This document shows positions 24,601 to 32,900 of a stretch of 64,000 nucleotides of DNA, one piece after another. Below the pieces are notes generated by a model. It ran no database searches. It worked only from the letters and a program-made list of their open reading frames with translations, and was not told where the DNA came from. Positions within the stretch are counted from its first letter, which is position 1, and each line of letters opens with the position of its first letter. The DNA is from Zygnema cylindricum (lineage: Eukaryota; Streptophyta; Zygnematophyceae; Zygnematales; Zygnemataceae): NCBI GenBank assembly GCA_037447655.1, contig JBBHKE010002052.1, forward strand, positions 375,185-439,184, given 5' to 3'. The position numbers and the translations under genes were made by a program.

Positions 24601-26056
24601 TGCGACAAGGAGGCGTGGTGGACTCATCTCATCAGGTCTCCTCTCCTCTCCTCTCCTCTCCTCTACTTTACCCCCCCCCTCTCTCTCTCCCCCTCCCTCT
24701 CCCTCCCTCTCCCTCCCTCCCTCTCTCTCTCTCCCCTCTCCCTCTCCTTTCGTTCCTTATATCCTTCCTCCTTGCTTTTCCTTCATATTCTCCTCTCTTC
24801 TTTCCCTTCTTCCTCTTTCCTCCTCAAACTCCTTTTTCTACCCAATTTAATTGGACCTGTACCTCTCACATGAAGGAGAGTAGAGTTAGCTGGGAACCTC
24901 TGTTGGTACGAAAAAGGAGAGAGTATAGAGAGGAGACAGGAGAGATGAGAGGAGAGGGGAGAGAGGAGAGGGGAAAGGGGAGAGGAGAGAGGAGAGGAGA
25001 AGGAGACAGTCTGATATTGAGAAGTACACCGGGAATTGCTGTTAGCGTTGACAATAGTAGTGTTGGGTATCGAGGACCATTTGCCGATATTCAATATATA
25101 TCGAATTTCAGGTACCCGATAATCGATATATCGCTTCGATATATCGAAAATCAAATTATCGCGATATATCGCCGATATATCGTATCGTCGATATATCGAG
25201 GCATTTAAAAAAATAAATAATGAAATTTTTCACAGGTCTCCAAAGTCACGTGCCTTAGAACAAGGTGACCGTAAGATCTTTGCCGAAAAGAAGTACGGTT
25301 TTTTCCTGAAAGTCAGCAGAGTGAAGGAGATCTCTAAGGTACATTGACGCGGTACACTTGCGAAGTACACGTATGTAACACGCAAGTACGGATTTCCATA
25401 CGAAAATGGTCGGTTTCAAATCTTTGACGATTTTAGAGATTTGATCGTCAACTTACAAGGAACCACTCAAATTAAAACACGTATGTAAAAACTTGTTTAA
25501 AGACGATACGCGATGTCACCGAGGCCTCTGTAATACAGAAATTTTCCTGTCCGTACTATTACAGAGACCTCCTGATGCAACCATACCCCAAATAAGTAAC
25601 TATATGAATTACAGTATTAGTACTTTTTTGTCGGTTACATTTTGCGGCGTCTACCTTTAAGTCACGGAATGCAAATCACGTCGTACGTTGTCTTTATCGC
25701 TAAAATAACATATTATAAAAAATATTAAATTTATAAAATACTATATATCGCGATATATATCGCGATAATTTATGTTGGTCTCGGTACGATATATCGAGAA
25801 CTTTGCTCGATCGATATTTGATATATCGAATATCGAAATTATCGCGATATGAAATTACCCGATACCCAACACTAGATAATAGTATTATGGTTTTTAGTTT
25901 TTTTTTTTTTTTTGGACCTCTGACCACAAAACGACGTTAGTAACACCAATTGTTTTTTCTTATCGCTAATTCTTTAAATGGTTTAAAAAAACTCACGCCC
26001 CTGTTCCGAATTATAATTGATATATATTTATAATTGTTAGCAAGGGCTTTATAAAA

Positions 26057-26109
<53 letters not shown>

Positions 26110-26111
26110 AA

Positions 26112-26163
<52 letters not shown>

Positions 26164-26617
26164 TTTTATAAAGCCCTTGCTAACAATTAGTTTACTCAAA
26201 TGATAATTATTTTAGTCTTGTAATGTACTCTAATAGTAATTATTTTACTATAATAATCATTATTGTACTCCAATAATTAACTATTTTAGTCTTATAATAA
26301 TTATTCTACTCTGATAATGATTATCTTACTCTAGAATGATTATTCCACTAATAATATTTTTTTTAGTCTAATAACGATTTCGACGGTGTCTTTTTTTTTT
26401 TTCTCAGGGTCTTTTATTCCTTTTATGTGCGATTTGTCCCGAGGACGTTTCCAAAGTTCGAGTCGGGCCTCTCTCTCCACACTCGATTCGAGTTCTTCGA
26501 GATATTAAAGAGTTTTTGGGAGTTCAATTTAATATTAGTCCCGAGCCCTCGACCGGAACCGTTTTGTTGTCGTGTGTGGGAAACGGACTGAAAAATCTGT
26601 CGAAAAAAATTTCATAA
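21507..26617 (+). CDS. RCL1-type RNA 3'-terminal phosphate cyclase-like protein (5 exons, N-terminus not seen)
   Basis: RCL1 works in the nucleolus with Bms1 in the small-subunit processome and is needed for 18S rRNA maturation. Five plus-strand exons (21507-21656, 22158-22336, 23116-23291, 24419-24635, 26408-26617) join in frame at GT/AG sites and give about 300 residues. The order matches the family: RYKPG.IVGG, HDCGTERAIGYFLE, DTFRTTTLP, RGAPPLGGGEVLLKVPVVQ, EEGMVKRIRG, GYGVTLVAETTSGCL, QGGVVDSSHQGLLFLLCA and GNGLKNLSKKIS before the stop. The C-terminal HLADQL-type motif with the catalytic His of true RtcA cyclases is absent (DSSHQGLLF instead), as in RCL1. The family is usually about 370 residues, so roughly 70-80 N-terminal residues are missing, either in an unseen upstream exon or lost. 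All visible exons lack internal stops. Intron 4 carries a hAT-type element and a (TA)n foldback; intron 3 carries repeated donor copies and a MITE. Confidence 0.9.
22158..22336 (+). CDS. RCL1 exon b
   Basis: Encodes VTNDDKDLTVDTFRTT through LLKVPVVQSLM. The acceptor is ACGCAG and the donor CTCATG|GTCCGT, a weak donor. It joins exon a through a split Gly codon and ends between codons. Confidence 0.9.
22690..23090 (+). repeat. degenerate tandem TTTTCACTCAATT repeat in RCL1 intron b-c
   Basis: Variants of TTTTCACTCAATTTCACYC recur about every 12-14 bases through most of this intron. They are noncoding and confined to the intron. Confidence 0.75.
23116..23291 (+). CDS. RCL1 exon c
   Basis: Encodes PVHWMEEGMVKRIRG through FTDHYTGQESG plus a split Arg. 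The acceptor CTCCAG follows a CT-rich tract; the donor is GGGCAG|GTGAGAA. The donor sequence recurs three more times just downstream (see the repeat at 23286-23380). Confidence 0.9.
23281..23384 (+). repeat. tandem copies of the exon c 5' splice site
   Basis: The true exon end and donor, GGGCAG|GTGAGAAAATTTTGG, is followed by three further copies with GGGCAGGTGGAAAT, GGGGAGGTGAGAAAAA and GGGCAGGTGAGAAATTTTGG, spaced about 24-30 bases apart. Each retains a GT at the equivalent place and could act as an alternative donor. Confidence 0.85.
23537..23745. mobile_element. small inverted-repeat element in RCL1 intron c-d, relative of 63401-63596
   Basis: The right part, AACAGGTGTGCACAGAGAAA, then GGCGAAAAACATTAACGCTA, matches the right arm of the element at 63401-63596 (CAGGTGTGCACGGAAGAA, GGCGGTGAAAACATTG, ACGCTAATAGC). 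The left part, CTTATCGCTGTTAACATTAATG, is its diverged inverted counterpart, and ATTATTAATCCGACGGTTGC matches the shared centre. No transposase is encoded. Confidence 0.55.
23746..24418. other. rest of RCL1 intron c-d, no gene seen
   Basis: AT-rich intron sequence with scattered GTGTTAACAC/TTAGTGTTAAC palindromes and inverted ATTAGTGT pairs near 23,800-23,830 and 24,295-24,335. No exon was recognised. Confidence 0.5.
24419..24635 (+). CDS. RCL1 exon d
   Basis: Encodes SPGYGVTLVAETTSGCLMSA through GGVVDSSHQ. The acceptor is TTTTCAG and the donor CATCAG|GTCTCC, followed directly by a (CTCTC)n tract. The stretch with SNSVDEETEEDG is the variable acidic loop of the family. Confidence 0.9.
24636..25015. 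repeat. (CTCTCC)n and (GGAGAG)n arms, inverted pair in RCL1 intron d
   Basis: A C/T-rich block (24,636-24,835) and a G/A-rich block (about 24,920-25,010) are mutually complementary, for example CTCCTCTCCTCTCC against GGAGAGGAGAG. The intron RNA could form a long imperfect hairpin directly after the exon d donor. Confidence 0.75.
25058..25874. mobile_element. 817-bp nonautonomous hAT-type element, copy 2 (in RCL1 intron)
   Basis: The ends are perfect inverted TAGTGTTGGGTATCG, flanked by the 8-bp near-perfect duplication GACAATAG (25050-25057) and GATAATAG (25875-25882). Subterminal regions are crowded with CGATATATCG palindromes at both ends. No transposase frame is present. It shares the terminal TAGTGTTG.GTATC and 8-bp TSD with 18714-19117, so both were probably mobilised by the same hAT transposase. 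Confidence 0.9.
26032..26188. repeat. foldback: 28-bp perfect inverted repeat around a (TA)n core
   Basis: AATTGTTAGCAAGGGCTTTA extended through TAAAAGTA (26032-26059) is exactly the reverse complement of 26161-26188. The centre is (TA)n with one internal TATTATAAAAG interruption, so almost the full 157 bases can fold on themselves. It lies about 220 bases upstream of the last RCL1 acceptor. Confidence 0.9.
26408..26617 (+). CDS. RCL1 last exon
   Basis: Encodes GLLFLLCAICPEDVSKVRVG through NLSKKIS and the TAA stop at 26615-26617. The acceptor TTTCTCAG follows a T10 run. Continuity with exon d (SSHQ|GLLF) is exactly that of the family. Confidence 0.92.
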   Translation, partial: GLLFLLCAICPEDVSKVRVGPLSPHSIRVLRDIKEFLGVQFNISPEPSTGTVLLSCVGNGLKNLSKKIS

Positions 26618-27773
26618 AAAAAGGAAATAAAAAAAGGTTTTCTCATTCTTGGGAAGATGTTTGGAGCTCGTGGTTAGTTGTTTATTTCGTCGTTTTTTAG
26701 GGAGGATTTTTTCGCTTCAGTTTTCCTGTGCGTTTGAGTGCTTGCTTGTGTTTTGTTGTTTTTCTTTTGTTTTTTTGTTTTTACTGTCTGGTCTTAACGT
26801 ATATATAAAAAAATTATTGCATAGAACATACGATTTTTGCATGCTACACTGCTTACGCCTATTCTTAGCCTGTTAGAGGAAAGGAATTATTGGCGCCAAT
26901 GCAAATTTAAAATGTATTATACTAGTTTGGTGTAGGGAGACCTGCGGGATCGTAGTCCACGTGCTGGTTTTCTCCATTATTAATATGAAGTCGGTGTTTA
27001 AGAATTAATTTCGTATAAGGTTGTTGCCACCGTTCAATACAGGCTTCTTTAGGCGCTTTCCTCTGATTCTTCACATGCCGTTTTCTCTCTTAGGAGGACC
27101 CTCACCTGCTTCGGAGCTTGATTATTGGCTGCACTTATTCTTTCCACTCTATATTTCGAGCCTGTTCAATTCACCAGGCGGACCTGGCTTCATTTGTGCT
27201 GATGTGGCTCTCTTGAAGTTGCGCACGTATTGTTTTCATACTATCTTGGGTTTTTGGGATGCCACATTAACAACAATGAGACTTAGTTTTGAGGTAAATG
27301 GCTTCTTGATCATCTTAGTCCAATAACAAGACCACTGTAATAAAGCTTCACTTTCTGTAATAAAGCTTTTCATTCAATAACAAACATTGATCTCCTAGCT
27401 CGACTCATACGGTAGACAGCACAGAACAGCTTGTGACTTATTACAGTAGAGTTTGTGACTTTTTACAGTTACTAGGGTTAACACCCTATAAGAATTAACT
27501 ACTCGAAACGATGTTTTGAAGCACGGCTCGTTAGGGACTATTTACAAAAATAGTGTTATTAACACGAAGTTATGACTTTGGGTACAACACGCCCACTCGG
27601 CGAAAGAACTCTAATAGCGATTGTACTGTAGTTTTAATGTGCGAAAATGCATGGACAGTTGGACACGTTATGTGTGGTTTCCATAACTTACGAAAAATCC
27701 GTATAATATGTCGTCAGTACGGGAGTCACGAAATATAGCGGTTCTCCGCGTTTGCGGACTTTTTATTGTTTTA
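26618..27773. other. RCL1 3' flank, no gene seen
   Basis: The RCL1 3' UTR should begin here. The frames at 26649-26876 and 27021-27326 show no recognisable domain. GTGTTATTAACACGAA near 27,553 is another copy of the short palindromic motif seen in RCL1 intron c-d. Confidence 0.5.
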
Positions 27774-27983
27774 GGGTACGTCCCCATGTAGTAAAGTATC
27801 GACTTTAATCTGTCGTTTTCACCCAAAACGCATTTCCGTACGAGAAATACTTTAGCCGTACAAAGAAATGAATTCTTAGGGTACGTCCCCATGTAGTAAA
27901 GTATCGACTTTAATCTGTCGTTGTCACCCAAAACGCATTTCCGTACGAGAAATACTTTAGCCGTACAAAGAAATAAATTCTTA
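27774..27983. repeat. 105-bp tandem duplication of the element's left end
   Basis: Units 27774-27878 and 27879-27983 differ at only about two positions. Each begins with the full TIR GGGTACGTCCCCATGTAG, so the element has two left termini in tandem. The homologous end of copy B has a single unit. Confidence 0.95.
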
Positions 27984-28837
27984 AAAAGTACAGCAAACTT
28001 TAATTCGATACTTTGAATGTACGTCATGTTTGTCATCATGTGAACGCATTTTGGCGTTTTCCTTTTTTCGACCCCCGGGCAAGAGAATCCAGCCCGTCAA
28101 AAAACTTCATCAAAAGTCACCTCGCGACCTGATTTCAGGAAGGTACCGCCCAAACAGCGAATGAAAAATGACCCATGAAAAATGACGAGTGGGAAAATTT
28201 TAGGACGAGAGAGAGTACTCGCTATTTTTCTCCCTGCCCGTCACGTGCATGTACGGAAAAGACGAGGATGTACGGAAAAAAATCCTCAGGGGTCTCGGAC
28301 CTCCAATTTCATTCATGGGTCCTCGGTAGAATTTTGCATCGTCGTCGCCTCTCCCCTCTCCCTCTCACACTATCACTTATATCTCACACTTTTTACTGTT
28401 TTAGAATGAGGCACGACAAATCTGATATAAAATTAAAGATATTTGAAAAATAATTCTTTTTAATACTTTTATGCATATTTTTATGGCAAGTAGAGCGAAA
28501 AAAGTAGAGAAAACGAAATCGGGTATCCATGGCCGAAAGTTCTTGAATCTGTGACGTCACAAGTGAGTGTGACGTCACAATGTTACAAAACCCTAAACTT
28601 CTGCCATGTCACAAAATTACAAAAATGTAGACGTCTACAACTGTCGCTGTTTTTGTTGGCGTCACCAATTTCGTAGTCGTCGTCAACCGTCACAAAGTTG
28701 TACCTACGTCTACAACCGTCACATGTCAAAGTTCCGATTTCATTTTCGCACATAGGGACGCTTTTCAAAGTAGTACGGAACACTTCACTACAGTCCAAAG
28801 TACTTTTTCAAAGTATCGCTTACATGGGGACGTACCC
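27774..28837. mobile_element. ~1.06-kb inverted-repeat element, copy A
   Basis: The left end GGGTACGTCCCCATGTA (27774-27790) is exactly inverted at the right end (28821-28837), and the homology continues inward as AGTATCG. The same element occurs in reverse orientation at 39515-40440 with homology through its length (CTCACACT/CCTCTCCC block, TGACGTCA block, GTAGACGTYTA block). No TSD could be fixed and no transposase frame is present. Confidence 0.8.
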
Positions 28838-28925
28838 TGAATTACGGTCTGCCTCGACTCGAATGCACCAGTACGGTACACGGAGCCTGATTTGAGTGAT
28901 TTCAGGGATTTGGCACGCCTAAAGT

Positions 28926-29250
28926 CGGGCAAAACGCGTCTTCATGCGTCTCTGTACTGTACTGTATGCACTTTTTGAGTGCCACATCTCCACTGAGAGA
29001 CACCTGGAACGCCGCAGTTCGCACAGAAAGCGTCCAGTTCCATGTAAATTGCAGGAAATGACCAGTTCAAGTAGCCTTGTTGCTGCAAATCGGGCAAAAC
29101 GAGTATCCGTACTTCTCCGTACTTGCTGCACTTTTTGAATGTCACTCTGCCACTTGGACACCTGGAACGCGCCAGTTCGCATAGAAAACGTCCAGTCCAA
29201 TTGTAACATGCAGGAAATAATCAGGTTAAATATCCTTTTTTCTGCCACGT
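28926..29250. repeat. ~163-bp tandem duplication upstream of the catalase gene
   Basis: Two units (about 28926-29088 and 29089-29250) each start CGGGCAAAACG and share GCACTTTTTGA, CACCTGGAACG, AGTTCGCA.AGAAA and TGCAGGAAAT. They are clearly diverged. They lie 410-730 bases upstream of the catalase ATG, so could fall in its promoter region. Confidence 0.8.
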
Positions 29251-29661
29251 TGCGGCCATGCAACTCTTTTTAGCGCCATTAGGGTTTGTGGCGACCTCGC
29301 AAGGCACCACGTTTAGCTGACCGGAAAATAATTCCTGCCGAAAATATTTCGACGTGTTCTAGCCATGGCTACCGTCCACGTGGCCCTTTTTCCGAGCTCT
29401 CTGCACGCTCACTGCTGTAATCGATATTCGGACATGATTTCCAGCCCGATTTTTCTTCTGAAAACAAGCTTAAAGGCACAATTTAGGAAGAGAAAAAGAA
29501 GAGAAAGGCTAGGATTCTTGTAGCCGAGACAGAGGCGAGGGAAGTAAAAGAAGTTGTGAGAGAGGGAGAAGGAGAGAGGTTAACGGTAACAGGAAAATAA
29601 TAATCTAGGTTCACTGGAAATCTTTTGATTTCTCGCTTTTCTTTAAAAAAAAAGAGAAAAT
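29251..29661 (+). promoter_or_regulatory. likely promoter and 5' UTR of the catalase gene
   Basis: The region between the tandem duplication and the ATG is GC-richer, then purine-rich from about 29,480 (GAGAGGTTAACGG, AAAAAAAAGAGAAAAT just before the ATG), as expected for a plant 5' leader. No convincing TATA box could be assigned. Confidence 0.35.
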
Positions 29662-29996
29662 ATGGCGACAGCCATGGCTGTCTCTTCTTGCCTGTGCATC
29701 AATCAGTCTTTGAACCCTAACTTCAAAAAGAATAAAACCCTAAAGACCAGTTTTCTCCATGGATCCTCCTCTCTTCCTCAAAATAAAAGCAGTGTTTCCA
29801 CGGGAAAAAGATACTCTGCCAGGTCACCTGTGGTTACTGCAATCAGTGATATTCCCGAGAAGATTAAAAGTACAGTTGCTGGCGTCACCAATGGTCATCT
29901 TCCATTGGCTGGAGAGGATGAGGCTCGAAGAGGAACTCATGGAAAGCCTCTTCTCACGACAGGTGCCGGACAGCCGGTTGATGACGACAACAACAG
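29662..29996 (+). CDS. catalase exon 1 with transit-like peptide
   Basis: The ATG opens [20 protein letters not shown], basic, hydroxylated and acid-poor as in chloroplast transit peptides, and reaches the catalase start [17 protein letters not shown]. It ends mid-codon (AG|GTAATA), leaving AG, which fits the Ser of the conserved NNS next in the family. The first ATG was chosen because a second in-frame ATG at 29674 is only four codons later. Confidence 0.85.
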
Positions 29997-32900
29997 GTAA
30001 TAATTTCTTTTTATTAATTCTTTATTAGTGGTTTTATTAATTCTTCTTAGCACTAATTCTGAGAATTGTGTATCGATTCTGAATAATATTGATTCTGAGT
30101 AGTGTGTACTGATTCTGGTCAATGTTAATTCTGAGTGGTACTGATTCTGAGTTGGATTGGTTTTGAGCAGTATTGGTTCTGAGTAGTGTTGATTCAGAGG
30201 GAAGTTGATTCTGAGATATAATTGGTTTATGATTCTTTTATTGATTTTGATAATGGAAATGTTGTTTGTGAGTTTAGAATGGTTATAACTCTATTTTTTG
30301 TTTTTTTGTTTGAAGTATCAGTTCTAATTCCGGAATGGCTATGTTTCTGTCGTTGAAGTTGTTTTTGGTTTTTTCTTCTAATTAATTTCTTGAAAGTCTC
30401 GTTTTTTTTATTTGTTTTTTGTCCTGCAAGTTGCAAGTTACAATTTATGTTGATCATCGAAGTTGTGAGTCTAGAAAAAGTCTCATTGACCGTATCTTTG
30501 GAAAATTTGGTATAGAAATTTGGTTGAAAATTCCATTTGGCTGGAAAGTTTGTTGTTTGGTGGTGAAAAAACAAAAAGAAACTGAATTCTTTGCTAATTG
30601 ATGGTTGTGTTGATTGTATTTTTGTTTGTTATTTTTTTTTTCCCACTCTTTTTTAATTTTTTTACTGAGTTTTTTTTTTTGAGGAAGTTATATATTTTTT
30701 GAGGAAATTTTTGGAGTGAAGTCACCGTTATCACTGGTTTTATAATGACGAAAATCTCGTAAAGTTTATAAGTTTTGTAAATTTTGTAAATTTTGCAAGT
30801 TTCATAAAAATTTATAAAATTCTATAAATTTTATAAATTTTGTAAAATTTGTAAATTTTGTAATTTTTGTAAATTTTGTAATTTGTAAATTTTGTCAATT
30901 TTGGTAAACATTGTTAAATTCTCAAAATTCGTAAATTTAGTAAATTTCGTAAATTGTGCAAATTTTGTAAATTTCAAAATTTCGTAAATTTCGTAAATTT
31001 TGGAAATTTTGTACACTTTATAAATTTTGAAATATTGTACATTTTTGAGGAATTTTGTAAATTTTGTAAATTTTATAAATTTTATCAATTTTTGTAAATT
31101 TTTGTAAATTTTGTAAATTTGAGGAAATTTAGGGTACATTTAAGGTAGATCTGAGGTAAGTTTGAGTAATTTTGGAGTAAAATCGGATTGAGTTTTCAGG
31201 TATTCGTACTATAAGGCCAAATTAAAGTAATTTTTGATTTTTTGTGAGTTTTTTTTTATGGATACTCTCAATTCTAACGGAGTAGGATGACGTAAGTTTT
31301 GTAATGTAGAGTAAATGTGAGAAAATTGTGAAACATTCTGAGAGAATTTTGAAACATTTTGAGGAAATTTTGGAACATTTTGAGGAAATTTTCAAATATT
31401 TTGAGGAAATTTTGGTGAAACATTCAGAGTTTAGTGTGCTTTTGTTTGGAGTTTGTTGCCCTTTTTAAAAGTTAACTGCCCTCTTTTGCCTTCTTTTTTT
31501 ACTTTATTGCCCTTTATTAAAAAAAAATATTGCATTTTCTTACAATTCATTTTTTTGAGTTTTTTTTTCCATTATTATTTTTTTTTTTTTGTATAATAGG
31601 ACAAGTGTGTCTCGTAAAATATTTTTTGCTTTTTTTGCGTCTATTACCTTTCAATTTTTTTTTGCCCTTTTTTGAGATTATTCCTTTTTTTTACCGTCTT
31701 TTTTTTTTTTCTTTTTTTCAAATCTATCTCCGTTTTTCCAGTTTATTCCTTTTCTTGAGTGTTCTTTCCCTTTGTTCCTTTTTGTTTTTCTCCTCCTTTT
31801 TTATTCCGCAGAATAGAACAAGTATCTCTCAAAAAATGGGACGGGATTGCAAATTTATTTATTTTATTATTTTATTTTTTCGCAGAATAGAACAAGTATC
31901 TCTCAAAAAATGGGACGGAATTGCGAAAATTTTTGGAGTACTAATTTGTGTTTCCGGAGCTTTTGTAATGGCGACTTTTCGAGGTCCTCCTATTTGGGGT
32001 TTATTAGGAGAAAATAATAATAATAAAAATAATATTTTAATTCAAGAGGGAAGAGTTTTAAAACAAAATATTTCTTTAGGAGGAGACGGTGGTTGGATTG
32101 GATTTTTTTTTGAAAATTTTCGTATCGATATGTTTCATATTGGGGTTTTGTGCCTTTTTGGGAATTGTTTATCGATGGCGACTTATTTTACACTTCAGGT
32201 ATGATTCTTTTTATTTCTTTTTTGTTATTTATTTATTTTATTTTATTTTTGTTTTTTGTGGTTTGTTCATTGGGGGTTTGAATTGTTTTTGTTTTTGTTT
32301 TTCTTTTCGTTTTCATTTCCTTTTCCTTTCCCTTTCCTTTGCCTCTCCCTTTCCCTTTCCCTTACCCTTTCCCTCTCCTTCTCCCTTACCCTTTCCCTCT
32401 CTTTTTGTTTTGGTTTTCGGTTTCGTTTTTGTTTTTGCTTTTCCATTTGCATTTGTTTTTGCTTTAGACAATATATACTTTCTTATATATAATATAATTT
32501 CTTATATATAATATATTTTCTTGAACTTCTTTGCAATAGAAATAAATTGATTTTCTTATACTTTTTTGCCGCTTTTTGAATTTTTTTTTCTCAAAAAAAT
32601 GGAAGAGAGAGAGAGAAGGAAAGGGGGAGAGGGAGGGAGAGGGGAGGGAATGGAGATATAGATAGGGGGAGGGAGAGAGAGAGAGGAAGAGTCATACATT
32701 ATTTTATTTTTTTCTCGTGTATTAGTTTTCACTTTTTAAATTTAAAAAAATAAAAAAAATCCTCCTTGTTTATTGTTGTTAAGGCTCCGATTCTGGCAAA
32801 ATACCAGCTTCGATTTTGATTAAAGGGGGGGAGGGATAGAGAGAGAGCGAGGAGAGAGAGAGGGGGAGAGAGAGGGAGAAAGAGGGAGTGAGAGAGGTTT

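Noticed and set aside
22158-26617. True RNA 3'-terminal phosphate cyclase (RtcA)
   Set aside because: The C-terminal catalytic-His motif is replaced by the RCL1-type SSHQGLLFLLCA sequence.
28926-29250. CRISPR-like array or paired small RNA genes
   Set aside because: Only two diverged 163-bp units without a spacer pattern; a simple tandem duplication.
31530-32204. A 224-codon continuous plus-strand gene over the WAT1-like exon
   Set aside because: The N-terminal two-thirds is T-rich intron translated as Phe/Leu. Homology starts only after the acceptor at 31885.
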